This document shows positions 1 through 7,626 of a stretch of 15,704 nucleotides of DNA, piece after piece. How positions within the stretch are numbered: the first letter of the stretch is position 1; each line of letters starts with the position of its first letter. The notes under the pieces were generated by a model. The model was not told where the DNA came from. It saw only the letters and a program-made list of their open reading frames with translations, and searched no databases. Origin of the DNA: Tardiphaga sp. (GTDB lineage: Bacteria; Pseudomonadota; Alphaproteobacteria; Rhizobiales; Xanthobacteraceae); contig JACMOT010000598.1 in the NCBI GenBank assembly GCA_014377915.1, forward strand, positions 1 through 15,704, given 5' to 3'. Both the position numbers and the translations under genes were made by a program.

Positions 1-774
1 ACGGCCGATCGCGGCCTCGTAGTCCGGCACGGCGCGATCCACCGTGGTCGAATCCTTGGGGTCGTGGCCGGCCATCGATCGCAGCAGAATCGCGGCGTCG
101 CGCACCGTGCGCGTGATCGGGCCAGCCTGGTCGAGCGACGACGCAAACGCCACGTCGCCCCAGCGTGAGCAGCGACCGTAGGTCGGCTTGATCCCCACCG
201 TGCCGGTGAAGGCCGCGGGCTGGCGGATCGAGCCGCCGGTATCCGTCGCGGTCGCGCCAAGGCAGAGGCCGGCGGCCACGGCAGAGGCCGAGCCGCCCGA
301 CGAGCCGCCCGGGACGAGCTTGGCGTCGGAGCCTTCGCGCCGCCACGGATTGACCACCGGGCCGAACGCCGAGGTCTCGTTCGCCGAGCCCATCGCGAAC
401 TCGTCATTGTTCAGCTTGCCGAGCATCACCGCGCCATCGCGCCACAGCTGCGAGGTCACCGTGGATTCATAGGGCGGAATGAAATTACCGAGGATCTTCG
501 AGCACGCGGTGGTGCGCACGTCCCTGGTGGCGAACAGGTCCTTGATGCCGAGCGGAATGCCGCCGAGCGGCCCGGCCTCACCCTTGGCGATCGCCGCATC
601 GGCTGCCGCGGCCATCGCGCGGGCATGGACCGGCGTCTCCAGCACATAGGCGTTCAGCACCCGCGCGTTCTCGATCGCCACGATATGCGCATCGGTCAGT
701 TCGACCGACGTGAAGGATTTTTTCGCGAGGCCGTCGCGGGCCTCGGCGAGCGTCAGCGACGTCAGATTTGTCAT
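1..774 (-). CDS. gatA: Asp-tRNA(Asn)/Glu-tRNA(Gln) amidotransferase subunit A, 3' part outside window
   Basis: GatA is the glutaminase subunit of the GatCAB complex. It releases ammonia from glutamine so that GatB can convert mischarged Glu-tRNA(Gln) or Asp-tRNA(Asn). The window encodes the first 258 residues of a family usually near 490, so the C-terminal half lies beyond position 1. The amidase-signature catalytic residues are visible: Lys78 in [10 protein letters not shown], cis-Ser158 in [10 protein letters not shown] and nucleophile Ser182 in [10 protein letters not shown]. The 24-residue Ser-Ser spacing is usual for this family. The ATG directly follows the TAG of the upstream 72-residue gene (TAGATG), with no clear Shine-Dalgarno sequence. 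Translation is therefore probably coupled, and gatC, the small gene and gatA probably share one transcript. The family assignment is very secure; the exact tRNA specificity is inferred. Confidence 0.97.
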   Translation of the reverse strand, partial: MTNLTSLTLAEARDGLAKKSFTSVELTDAHIVAIENARVLNAYVLETPVHARAMAAAADAAIAKGEAGPLGGIPLGIKDLFATRDVRTTACSKILGNFIPPYESTVTSQLWRDGAVMLGKLNNDEFAMGSANETSAFGPVVNPWRREGSDAKLVPGGSSGGSASAVAAGLCLGATATDTGGSIRQPAAFTGTVGIKPTYGRCSRWGDVAFASSLDQAGPITRTVRDAAILLRSMAGHDPKDSTTVDRAVPDYEAAIGR

Positions 775-993
775 CTATTTATTGACCGGGCTGCAGAAGA
801 ACGGAGAGAGCGTCTTGTCGTTTTCCGGCGCGTCGCGGCGGAGCTTTTCGGAAGCCAGATCGGCGGCCTGGAGTTGATCGAGCACGGCGTCGAGGGCCTT
901 GTCGGCATCGACGATCTTGCCCTGTTTCTCCATGGCATCCATGTAGTCCATATAAAGCTGATAGGACTTTTCATCGTCGCAAAGCATGCACAT
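775..993 (-). CDS. Uncharacterised 72-residue CxxC protein inside the gatCA operon
   Basis: I recognise no characterised function. The protein is 72 residues, begins MCMLCDDEKS and ends SPFFCSPVNK. It has three cysteines (Cys2, Cys5, Cys67). The N-terminal CxxC pair and the late Cys could together bind a metal or form a redox pair. The middle is acidic and helical-looking (YMDYMDAMEKQGK, then LDAVLDQLQAADLASEKLRR). There is no signal peptide or membrane segment, so it should be cytosolic. The start at 993 lies 16 bases after the gatC stop, and a second Met two codons on is an alternative. An upstream extension in this frame would overlap gatC and is not needed. The stop codon abuts the gatA ATG, so it sits within the amidotransferase operon. 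It resembles short proteins I recall at this position in related genomes, but I cannot confirm that here. Codon use looks normal. Confidence 0.8.
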   Translation of the reverse strand: MCMLCDDEKSYQLYMDYMDAMEKQGKIVDADKALDAVLDQLQAADLASEKLRRDAPENDKTLSPFFCSPVNK

Positions 994-1009
994 GGAATGT
1001 TCCGTGTCG

Positions 1010-1297
1010 CTATTCGAGGACCTTGGGGACCAGGAAAAAATGGTCCTGGGCGTCCGGCGCATTCGCCGTCACGGCGTCGACGATGTCGCCGTCATTGACC
1101 ACGTCTTCACGCTTCTTCATCTGCATCGGCATCACCGAGGTCATCGGCTCGACACCCTCGACGTTGACTTCCTGCAATTGCTCAACAAACGCCAACATCG
1201 CATTGAGTTCGCCCTGCAAATGCGGAACCTCGGCGTCGGTAACCGCGATCCGCGCAAGATGCGCGATACGGCGAACGGTGGCAGCATCGACAGACAT
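1010..1297 (-). CDS. gatC: Asp-tRNA(Asn)/Glu-tRNA(Gln) amidotransferase subunit C
   Basis: GatC is the small clamp subunit that stabilises the GatA-GatB interface in tRNA-dependent amidation. The protein has 95 residues, the normal family size. Typical features are the N-terminal helix [17 protein letters not shown], then [26 protein letters not shown], and the C-terminal REDVV....[20 protein letters not shown] tail, where 'NAP...FF.VPKVLE' is diagnostic. I chose the ATG at 1297 because a GAGG Shine-Dalgarno sequence lies 7 bases upstream. A longer reading to 1357 adds residues unlike the family. It is the first gene of the gatC, 72-residue gene, gatA operon, with a plausible promoter just upstream at 1328-1357. 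Confidence 0.96.
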   Translation of the reverse strand: MSVDAATVRRIAHLARIAVTDAEVPHLQGELNAMLAFVEQLQEVNVEGVEPMTSVMPMQMKKREDVVNDGDIVDAVTANAPDAQDHFFLVPKVLE

Positions 1298-1327
1298 AAG
1301 GAAGCCTCGGGGCGGATTGCAGCCCGC

Positions 1328-1357
1328 CATATAGCAGACGGAGGTTTCGCGCCGCAA
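1328..1357 (-). promoter_or_regulatory. Candidate promoter of the gatC operon
   Basis: On the minus strand a TTGCGG hexamer (1357-1352) and a TATATG hexamer (1333-1328) are separated by 18 bases. This would place transcription start near 1321, about 24 bases before the gatC ATG. The match to sigma-70 consensus is moderate (3/6 and 4/6), so this is position-based inference. Confidence 0.3.
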
Positions 1358-1387
1358 CCACGCCAGGGGCGGTACCGACGACCGCGC

Positions 1388-2476
1388 TCACCGGGCCAAT
1401 TGTCCCATTCGCTCCAGCGCGGAGGCCGCCAACTCACGGGTCAGTTCCGCGGCGGGCCGCTCGGTGCCCATATGCACCGCCTGCCCGGCCCACAGATTGG
1501 TGAAATCCACCCGGCCGAGCTTTTCGGCTGCCGCCTTCAGCGGCCCGAGCGCGACCGCGGCATACGGGAAAGCCGGCGCATCCGCCGAGACCGGGCCAAC
1601 CTCGCGCATGACCCGATTGATCACCCCCCGTGCCGGTCGCCCGGTCATGACGTTGGTGATGACGGTGCCGTCATCGGCCGATTCGGCCAGCGCTGCCTTG
1701 GCCGGCCCGCTGACCCTGGATTCCGGCGTGCGCAGGAAAGCGGTACCGAGCTGAACCCCGGCGGCGCCAAGCGCGAAGGCCGCGGCAATGCCGCGTCCGT
1801 CGCCGATCCCGCCAGCGGCGATTACCGGTACTTTGACCGCATCGACCACCTGCGGCAGCAGCGCGAACAGGCCGGGCTGGGTGGTGATGTCGTCGGTCAG
1901 GAACATGCCGCGATGGCCACCGGCTTCCGCGCCCTGCGCGATGATGACGTCGGCGCCGTTCTGTTCGAGCCAGACGGCCTCGCGAACAATGGTCGCCGAC
2001 GACATCACGAGGCAGCCAGCCGCCTTGACCCGGGCCAGCAGCGCTGGTGCCGGCAGGCCGAAATGGAAGCTGACCACTTCCGGCTTCAACTCCTCCACCA
2101 GCGCGCACATTTCTTCGCCGAACGGAGCCCGATTGGCGACCGTGCGGGGAGCACCGAGATCGAGCCCCAACTCGTCAAAATATGCCGATAGCCGCCTCCG
2201 CCACCCGGCCTCGCGCCGCGGGTCGGCCTCGACGCCGATATGGCAGAAGAAATTCATGTTGAGCGGCGCCGACACCCGCTGCCGGACGATGCTGACCTGC
2301 TCGCGCGCCTTCTCCACCGAGACGGCGGCGCAGGGCAGCGAACCCAGCCCGCCGCCTTGGGCCACCGCGATCACCATGTCGGTATCGACCGGGCCGATCA
2401 TCGGCGCCTGGACGATCGGAAATTCGATCTGCAACAGATCGATCAGCCTGCGATTGGGCCACATCGGTACGCTCAT
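1388..2476 (-). CDS. Nitronate monooxygenase (2-nitropropane dioxygenase family)
   Basis: This is an FMN-dependent TIM-barrel enzyme that oxidises alkyl nitronates, such as propionate 3-nitronate, to carbonyl compounds and nitrite. It probably protects against nitro toxins. The 362 residues fit the family. Visible motifs are the N-terminal FPIVQAPMIGPVDT phosphate-binding strand, AQGAEAGGHRG with probable catalytic His188, the FMN-phosphate loop VIAAGGIGDGRG (about 218-229) and VQLGTAFLRTPES (241-253). There is no signal peptide. The ATG at 2476 (MSVPMWP) has only a weak ribosome-binding site, and Met5 is an alternative start. It lies 74 bases downstream of a small membrane-protein gene on the same strand and may be co-transcribed with it. 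The enoyl-ACP reductase FabK is a related flavoprotein, but the GGHRG motif favours nitronate monooxygenase. The exact substrate is not determined. Confidence 0.92.
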   Translation of the reverse strand: MSVPMWPNRRLIDLLQIEFPIVQAPMIGPVDTDMVIAVAQGGGLGSLPCAAVSVEKAREQVSIVRQRVSAPLNMNFFCHIGVEADPRREAGWRRRLSAYFDELGLDLGAPRTVANRAPFGEEMCALVEELKPEVVSFHFGLPAPALLARVKAAGCLVMSSATIVREAVWLEQNGADVIIAQGAEAGGHRGMFLTDDITTQPGLFALLPQVVDAVKVPVIAAGGIGDGRGIAAAFALGAAGVQLGTAFLRTPESRVSGPAKAALAESADDGTVITNVMTGRPARGVINRVMREVGPVSADAPAFPYAAVALGPLKAAAEKLGRVDFTNLWAGQAVHMGTERPAAELTRELAASALERMGQLAR

Positions 2477-2550
2477 TCAATGATGAAAGGAATCGGCGCG
2501 CGCATCGTTGCCCGGCCACCTGCAAGGTAGCACGGTGCCCATAGGCCGAG

Positions 2551-2775
2551 CTATGCGCTGGCGCGCGGGATCAGCAGCCATTTTCGCAATGCAACCCCGG
2601 CCCAGATCGCCTCCACCAGCCCGAACGGCCAGGCGCCCTGCAGGAAGCCGTACAGCGATCCCAGCCCGCAGGCCCCGGCAAAGGCCAGCACATACCAAGG
2701 GCTGCGCGCCTCCAGCGCGTAACAGACCAGCATGGCGCTGACCGCGAACAGTCCGAACAGGGTAAGCGCGTCCAT
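2551..2775 (-). CDS. Small integral membrane protein, function unknown
   Basis: The gene encodes 74 residues, mostly hydrophobic, in about three segments: LFGLFAVSAMLVCYALE (7-22), WYVLAFAGACGLGSLYGFL (28-45) and FGLVEAIWAGVALRKWLLI (51-69). A positively charged end (RKWLLIPRASA) follows. This is typical of a tiny inner-membrane protein; no catalytic motif is visible. I chose the ATG at 2775 because a longer reading to 2841 adds a hydrophilic stretch that would overlap the ruvX start. It is divergent from ruvX with 44 bases between starts, and upstream of the nitronate monooxygenase on the same strand. I do not recognise a named function. GC-rich codon use in frame supports a real gene. Confidence 0.75.
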   Translation of the reverse strand: MDALTLFGLFAVSAMLVCYALEARSPWYVLAFAGACGLGSLYGFLQGAWPFGLVEAIWAGVALRKWLLIPRASA

Positions 2776-2819
2776 ACCGGGGATTTTCCTATTGGCGGGC
2801 AAGCATGGTATGCGGGGCC

Positions 2820-3311
2820 ATGTCAGCACCCATTCTACCATTGATCGACGCCGCCGCGCACTGGCCAGCGCGGGGCGCGCTGGTCGGTCTCGACCTTGGC
2901 ACCAAGACCATCGGCGTCGCAGTGTCCGATCCTGATCGCCGCCTCGCCACCGGCGTCGAGACCGTCGAGCGCACGGCCTTCAAGGCGGATGCGGCCCGCC
3001 TCATCAAATTGGCCGGCGAGCGCGCCATCTGCGGCTTCGTGCTCGGCCTGCCGATCAACATGGACGGCAGCGAGGGCCCGCGCGCGCAATCGACCCGCGC
3101 CTTCGCCCGCAATTTTTCCAAGCTTACCGAACTGCCGATCGGATTCTGGGACGAGCGGCTATCGACCTCCGCGGTGGAGCGCGAGCTGATCGCCAATGAT
3201 GTCAGCCGCGCCAAGCGCGCCAAGGTCATCGACGAACACGCCGCGATCTTCATCCTGCAGGGCGCGCTCGACCGACTTGCCGCCCTGCTGCGCTCGCCGG
3301 ACATTCGCTGA
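2820..3311 (+). CDS. ruvX: Putative pre-16S rRNA nuclease / Holliday-junction resolvase-like protein YqgF
   Basis: This is an RNase H-fold nuclease of the RuvX/YqgF family, implicated in processing the 5' end of 16S rRNA and possibly in recombination intermediates. The 163 residues are slightly longer than E. coli YqgF (about 138) because of a short N-terminal extension. Family motifs are GLDLGTKTIGVAVSD (Asp25 probable metal ligand), FVLGLPINMDGSEGPRAQ (73-90), the signature DERLSTSAVER (111-121) and VIDEHAAIFILQGALD (Asp138 second metal ligand). The ATG at 2820 follows GCGGGG at a suitable distance. An in-frame ATG at 2805 is less likely. It is followed after two bases by the AEC permease gene, implying co-transcription. 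Confidence 0.94.
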   Translation: MSAPILPLIDAAAHWPARGALVGLDLGTKTIGVAVSDPDRRLATGVETVERTAFKADAARLIKLAGERAICGFVLGLPINMDGSEGPRAQSTRAFARNFSKLTELPIGFWDERLSTSAVERELIANDVSRAKRAKVIDEHAAIFILQGALDRLAALLRSPDIR

Positions 3312-3313
3312 CG

Positions 3314-4240
3314 ATGCTGACAGTGTTGGGTGCCCTCGTCCCGGTTTTCCTGCTGATCGTGCTTGGCCACATGTTGCGCAGAAGGCTGCTGCAACAGGAG
3401 GTCGTCTGGATCGGGATCGAACATCTTGTCTATTACGTCCTGTTTCCAGCTCTCCTTATTGATACGCTGTCGCGCGCCAATCTGGCTTCGGTGCCGATCG
3501 CCGGCGTCGGCGGCGCGCTGCTGCTCGCCGTGCTGCTGATGTCGGCGCTGTGTCTGGCGCTGCGGCCGCTGCTGACGCGCTGGCTCGGCATTGATGGCCC
3601 GGCCTTCTCGTCGGTATTTCAGGGCGCGACGCGCTGGCAGACCTTCGTAGCTCTTTCGGTCGCCGGCAATCTGTGGGGTGACCTCGGCATCACGCTGGCG
3701 TCGGTCGCAATGGTTGCGATGATCCCGCTGCTCAACATTCTCTCGGTGTGGGTGCTGGCGCATTATGCGTCGCCACAGCGACTATCCTGGCCGGCGCTAA
3801 TGATGACGATCGCCAAAAGTCCGCTGATCTGGGCCTGCATCGTCGGCCTTGCCATCAACCAGCTTGGCCTGCCGATCCCCAGGCCAGTGCACGAATTCGC
3901 CGATGCGCTCGGCCGCTGCTCGCTGGCGATGGGCCTGCTGGTCATCGGCGCCGGGCTGCAACTCGAAGGTTTGCGTCGACCAGGTGGTGCGACAATGCTC
4001 ACCGTGATGCTGAAGCTCGCCGTCATGCCCGCCATCGCGATCGGACTTGGCATGGCGTTCGGGCTGTCGGGGCCCAGCCTTGCGGTAGTGGCCTGTTGCG
4101 CCTCAGTGCCCTCGGCCTCGAACGGTTACATCCTCGCCCGGCAAATGGGCGGCGATGCGCCGCTACTGGCGCAAATCCTGACGTTGGAGACCCTGCTCGC
4201 GGTGCTCACCATGCCGATCTTCATCGCGCTGGTTGACTAG
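3314..4240 (+). CDS. AEC-family (auxin efflux carrier-like) permease
   Basis: This is a 308-residue inner-membrane transporter of the auxin efflux carrier (AEC) superfamily, whose bacterial members move malonate, malate or other organic acids. The hydrophobic profile shows about ten membrane segments in two halves. An N-terminal MLTVLGALVPVFLLIVLGHMLRR is followed by the family-typical LVYYVLFPALLIDTLSR. The second half has MGLLVIGAGLQLEGLR and the C-terminal CCASVPSASNGYILARQMGGD...LTLETLLAVLTMPIFIAL. The 'P.A..gy.lA.q.ggd' and 'T..S.lT.P' patterns are diagnostic. The start is two bases after the ruvX stop. Its TAG overlaps the stop of the convergent CPBP gene in a CTAG palindrome. The substrate cannot be inferred from the sequence or neighbours. 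Confidence 0.9.
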   Translation: MLTVLGALVPVFLLIVLGHMLRRRLLQQEVVWIGIEHLVYYVLFPALLIDTLSRANLASVPIAGVGGALLLAVLLMSALCLALRPLLTRWLGIDGPAFSSVFQGATRWQTFVALSVAGNLWGDLGITLASVAMVAMIPLLNILSVWVLAHYASPQRLSWPALMMTIAKSPLIWACIVGLAINQLGLPIPRPVHEFADALGRCSLAMGLLVIGAGLQLEGLRRPGGATMLTVMLKLAVMPAIAIGLGMAFGLSGPSLAVVACCASVPSASNGYILARQMGGDAPLLAQILTLETLLAVLTMPIFIALVD

Positions 4241-5016
4241 TTGCCGGGCTGACCGGCCAGCCACAGCGTCTGCACCGTCGCAGCGAGATTGTTGAGGCCA
4301 TGCAGAAAGATCGTCAGCCAGGTCGACTGGCTACGGTAGCGGAAATAACCGAACAGCAGTCCGATCGAGAAAATCTCGCCGAAGAAAAACCAGTCATATT
4401 GCAGATGTACGGCGGTCCACACCGCCGATGACAGCACGATGGCGCCGACCGGCCGCAGGAACGATTCCGACCAGCCGCGATAGAGGAAGCCGCGCGCAAA
4501 AAACTCCTCGGTCATCGGCGCGCCGACGCAGAAAGCAAGCACCAACAGCCACAGCGCGCCGTCGGCGCGCGCGGATTTCAGCACGTCCAGCATAAAGCCC
4601 GGCGACGGATCACGGCCGAGCGCCCGCGACAGCAGGTCCCAGCAGCCGACCAGCAGCACCAGGCACACCGTGCCCCAGACAAAATTCTGCCAGGAGGTCC
4701 CGCGCAGTGCCAGGTAATCGGCGAAGCGCATGCGCGCCAGCCAAATGGCCAGCCACAGCGCCAGGCACACCGCCGGCAACCCCATGATCACCGACATCGC
4801 AATGGTGGTGCCGCTGCTCAGCGTCGTCGTCAGCAACAAGGCATCTAACGGCGCATCCTTGATCAGCACGTAATAGGCCACGACCGTCAATTGGCCGAGG
4901 AATATCGCGGCAAAGGCGAACAGGCCCCACAGGCTGGTGCCGATGAATTTCCATACCCGCGGCGGTTTGGCGACCGGCCGTTCGGCCGGCACCATCGGCG
5001 TGTCGAGCAGCGTCAT
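4237..5016 (-). CDS. CPBP-family intramembrane glutamic endopeptidase
   Basis: This is a membrane protease of the CPBP (CAAX protease / bacteriocin-processing, Abi) family, 259 residues. The three conserved motifs are intact: EEFFARGFLYRG (Glu170, Glu171, Arg175), the second-motif histidine in WTAVHLQYDW (His204) and FLHGLNN (His239...Asn243). Several membrane segments precede them (about residues 24-50, 70-95 and 112-130), and more follow between motifs. Its ATG overlaps the TGA of the upstream AidB-like gene by four bases (ATGA), so translation is probably coupled. Bacterial members process peptides or act in membrane-stress and immunity roles; the substrate here is unknown. Co-expression with an AidB homologue and a nearby dipeptidase gene gives a possible cell-envelope or stress theme, which is inference only. 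Confidence 0.9.
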   Translation of the reverse strand: MTLLDTPMVPAERPVAKPPRVWKFIGTSLWGLFAFAAIFLGQLTVVAYYVLIKDAPLDALLLTTTLSSGTTIAMSVIMGLPAVCLALWLAIWLARMRFADYLALRGTSWQNFVWGTVCLVLLVGCWDLLSRALGRDPSPGFMLDVLKSARADGALWLLVLAFCVGAPMTEEFFARGFLYRGWSESFLRPVGAIVLSSAVWTAVHLQYDWFFFGEIFSIGLLFGYFRYRSQSTWLTIFLHGLNNLAATVQTLWLAGQPGN

Positions 5017-6659
5017 TGCGGCAGCGCCCGCCCGAGCAGGCCGCGGCTTTGCGCTTCGGTCAGTTCGGCGCCGCCGTACATGGTGCTGCGCGCGCTATCG
5101 AGCCGGGTCTTGGCGAAAGCTTCGGCGTGCGGCGGATGCACCAGATTGAGCGCCGCGGCGGCGGCCAGCATCGCCAGCGATTCCACCGCCTGCCGCGCCA
5201 CGCGCTCGCTGTCCGGCCGCAACAAGGTGCGTGCCACGAACGACGCGGCATCGGGCGCGCCGGGCAATCCCCTGGTCTCATCGACCAGTTCCTGAAGCAC
5301 GGCGATCGAGGCCTCGCCATCCCGCCCCAGCGCACGCAGCACGTCGAGACACATCACGTTGCCGGAGCCCTCCCAGATCGCGTTGACCGGCGCCTCGCGA
5401 TAATGCCGCGCCAGAATGCTTTCCTCGACATAGCCATTGCCGCCCATGCACTCCATCGCCTCATACAGAAAACCGGGCGCGGTTTTGCACACCCAGTATT
5501 TCACCACGGGCGTCAGAAGTCGCAGATAGGCGGCTTCGGCCGGATCTTCCGGCGCGCGATCAAACGCCCGGCACAGCCGCATCACCAGCGCGGTACAGGC
5601 CTCCACATGCAGCGCCATGTCGGCCAGCACGCTCTGCATCATCGGCTGGTCGGCGAGGTGTTTCTGGAACACGCCGCGGTGACGCGCATGGTGCAGCGCG
5701 TGGACAAGCCCGGACCTCATCAGGCCCGCGCAGGCAATCGCGCAATCTTGCCGCGTCAGCTGCACCATCTGGATGATGGTGCGGATGCCCTTGCCTTCCT
5801 CGCCGACGCGCAGCGCATAGGCGTCCTTGAACTCCACCTCGGACGACGCGTTGGAGCGGTTGCCGACCTTGTTCTTCAGGCGCTGCAATTCAATCGCATT
5901 GACCGAACCATCCGGCCGAAACCGCGGCATGAAGAAACAGCTCAGCCCGTCATCGGCCTGCGCCAGCACCAGAAACGCGTCGCACATTGGCGCCGACATG
6001 AACCATTTATGGCCGCTGATGCGGTAGGCCTCGCCGTCGCGGGTGGCCGCGGTGATGTTGCTGCGAACATCGGTGCCGCCCTGCTTCTCGGTCATCCCCA
6101 TGCCGAGCGTCATGCCGCGCTTGGCAGACCACGGCACGAAACGGGAATCATAATCGCGCGAGGCGATCACCGGCATCACCTGCGCCAGTACTTCCGGCTG
6201 CGCCGCCAGCGCCGCCACCGAGGCGCGGGTCATGGTAATCGGGCACAGATGCCCGGTCTCGACCTGCGCCGCCATGTAGAATTTAGCGGCGCGTGTCACT
6301 TCACTGGCGCGCCCCGCCGGCGCGCCCGTCTTGGTCCATGTCGAATTGTGGATTCCGGCCGCAACGCTGTGCCCCATCAACTCGTGATAGGCCGGATGAA
6401 ACTCGACCTCGTCGCGGCGGTTGCCGCGCGCATCGAAGGTTTTCAGTTGCGGCGGGTTCTCGTTGGCGAGTCGGCCGCGCTCGGTCATGGCGGCCGAGCC
6501 CCAGAGCTGGCCGAAGTCGGAATGCTCGACGTAGGCTGATGACGCCTCGTTCAGCGCCACGGCTTCCACCAGCGGACGATCCGACGCGAACAGGTCAACG
6601 TCCTCGTAGGGCGGCGACTGGTTGAGCACGGCGGGGTTTGCTGAAATGCGGTTGGTCAT
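5013..6659 (-). CDS. AidB-like acyl-CoA dehydrogenase family protein
   Basis: This is an FAD-binding acyl-CoA dehydrogenase of the AidB subgroup. E. coli AidB is induced by alkylating agents, binds DNA and has weak isovaleryl-CoA dehydrogenase activity. The 548 residues match AidB (541). AidB-type blocks are GRLANENPPQL (62-72), EVEFHPAYHELM, GHLCPITMTRAS (136-147), LGMGMTEKQGGTDVRSN (185-201), GHKWFMSAPMCDAFLVLAQ (216-234), LKNKVGNRSNASSEVEF (261-277), ECMGGNGYVEES (403-414) and REAPVNAIWEGSGNVMCLDVLR (421-442). Glu430 lies at the catalytic-base position. The start at 6659 has a weak ribosome-binding site. It overlaps the CPBP protease gene by four bases. Whether it acts in alkylation damage or only in acyl-CoA metabolism is open. 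No Ada/OmpR-type site was recognised upstream. Confidence 0.93.
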   Translation of the reverse strand: MTNRISANPAVLNQSPPYEDVDLFASDRPLVEAVALNEASSAYVEHSDFGQLWGSAAMTERGRLANENPPQLKTFDARGNRRDEVEFHPAYHELMGHSVAAGIHNSTWTKTGAPAGRASEVTRAAKFYMAAQVETGHLCPITMTRASVAALAAQPEVLAQVMPVIASRDYDSRFVPWSAKRGMTLGMGMTEKQGGTDVRSNITAATRDGEAYRISGHKWFMSAPMCDAFLVLAQADDGLSCFFMPRFRPDGSVNAIELQRLKNKVGNRSNASSEVEFKDAYALRVGEEGKGIRTIIQMVQLTRQDCAIACAGLMRSGLVHALHHARHRGVFQKHLADQPMMQSVLADMALHVEACTALVMRLCRAFDRAPEDPAEAAYLRLLTPVVKYWVCKTAPGFLYEAMECMGGNGYVEESILARHYREAPVNAIWEGSGNVMCLDVLRALGRDGEASIAVLQELVDETRGLPGAPDAASFVARTLLRPDSERVARQAVESLAMLAAAAALNLVHPPHAEAFAKTRLDSARSTMYGGAELTEAQSRGLLGRALPQ

Positions 6660-6725
6660 GAAACGGTTCCGGCTGAAGGCATCGTGCGAGTCGTTCTACG
6701 CGGGATTCGCCGCGAATTCACGCCC

Positions 6726-7496
6726 CTATCGCGCCACGCGGGCGATCGGGAAATCATACGCCCCGGACGCGACGCCGGGCAGCGAAAAGTGCCACCACTC
6801 CTTGGCAAAGTTGACAAATCCCTGCCGGCGCATCGCTGAAACCAGGATTTGGCGCCAGCGCCTTTGCGCCGGTGTAATGGCTGCCGACGCCGTATGCGCC
6901 TTGCGGTCCGAGCAGTCGTAACCGGTGCCCATGTCGACGCTGGCCTCCGGTGCGCGACGCGATTCCGGCGCGGTGCAGTCAGCATAAGTCCGGTACGGAT
7001 CGAACCGCGGCGACTGCGCGGCGCGCAGATCCACCAGCGTGAGATCGACCGCCGCGCCGGTGGAGTGGCCGGAATACTCCGCGATATAGCCGAGCCGGAA
7101 CAGGTCCTGTTTGCTGAAGGCCGGATTGTAGAGCTTTTGCGCCGGCGTCTCGTTGCCGTCTCGCGCCCACGCCACCATGTCACGCGACGCCCGCGCCGGG
7201 CGGTAGCAATCCAGCATTTTCAGTGACAGGTTTTGTGCCGCCAGGTCGCGCTGGACTTTTTGCAGCGCGAGCCCCACCGCACGCTTGACCACGCAATCGG
7301 CGCTCTCATAACCGCTCAGCCGGCGACCGACGAAATTGTTGACGCCGGCATAACGGATATCCTGCTGGATGCCCGGCTCGAGATCGCGCAGAAACACGAA
7401 ATTATCGGGCAGGCTTTGCGCGGGTGCGGCCGAAGTTCCCAGCGCGATTCCAACAGCCAGAAATGCAACGCCGCCCAGTCTGACATGCTGCATCAT
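6726..7496 (-). CDS. Secreted D-Ala-D-Ala dipeptidase, VanX/DdpX family (peptidase M15D)
   Basis: This is a zinc metallopeptidase that cleaves the D-Ala-D-Ala dipeptide. The protein has 256 residues. An N-terminal signal peptide (hydrophobic VRLGGVAFLAVGIALG, then a TSAAPAQS cleavage region near residues 22-28) predicts periplasmic location. VanX-type motifs are YRPARASRDM with Arg99 at the transition-state-stabilising position, EYSGHSTGAAVDLTL with zinc ligands His144 and Asp151, and KEWWHFSLPG with catalytic Glu233 and zinc ligand His236. It carries four cysteines (68, 97, 174, 195) that may pair in the periplasm. I chose the first ATG of a tandem MM at 7496; earlier in-frame codons would put a hydrophilic stretch ahead of the signal peptide. 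It is 66 bases upstream of the AidB-like gene on the same strand. In a Gram-negative without vancomycin resistance the likely role is recycling periplasmic D-Ala-D-Ala. Confidence 0.92.
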   Translation of the reverse strand: MMQHVRLGGVAFLAVGIALGTSAAPAQSLPDNFVFLRDLEPGIQQDIRYAGVNNFVGRRLSGYESADCVVKRAVGLALQKVQRDLAAQNLSLKMLDCYRPARASRDMVAWARDGNETPAQKLYNPAFSKQDLFRLGYIAEYSGHSTGAAVDLTLVDLRAAQSPRFDPYRTYADCTAPESRRAPEASVDMGTGYDCSDRKAHTASAAITPAQRRWRQILVSAMRRQGFVNFAKEWWHFSLPGVASGAYDFPIARVAR

Positions 7497-7587
7497 GGTA
7501 TGGCCTGATCCAATCGCGGCTGAGCTTGTAGCGGGACGTCGGCTGCCCAACAGACCGGGGGATAACCTGGAACCAGGCTATTCGCGC

Positions 7588-7616
7588 TTGCCCCGGTTTT
7601 GAACTCTGCCTATAGC
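7588..7616 (+). promoter_or_regulatory. Candidate pyrB operon promoter with very short leader
   Basis: TTGCCC (7588-7593) and TATAGC (7611-7616) are 17 bases apart, each matching sigma-70 consensus at four of six positions. Transcription would start near 7623, only about four bases before the pyrB ATG at 7627. There is no Shine-Dalgarno sequence before pyrB, which fits a leaderless or near-leaderless message. An inverted repeat (CCTGG-AA-CCAGG, 7566-7577) sits just upstream. Confidence 0.4.
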
Positions 7617-7626
7617 TCTTGCTTTA

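Noticed and set aside
986..2191. Plus-strand frame of 401 residues
   Set aside because: It lies antisense to gatC and the nitronate monooxygenase, both with clear motifs; composition is His/Arg/Gly-rich as expected from the reverse complement of a GC-rich gene.
2789..3763. Minus-strand frame of 324 residues
   Set aside because: It covers the antisense of ruvX and the permease start; both real genes have diagnostic motifs.
5016..6539. Plus-strand frame of 507 residues
   Set aside because: It mirrors the AidB-like gene, is rich in Arg and His, and has no start signal or family resemblance.
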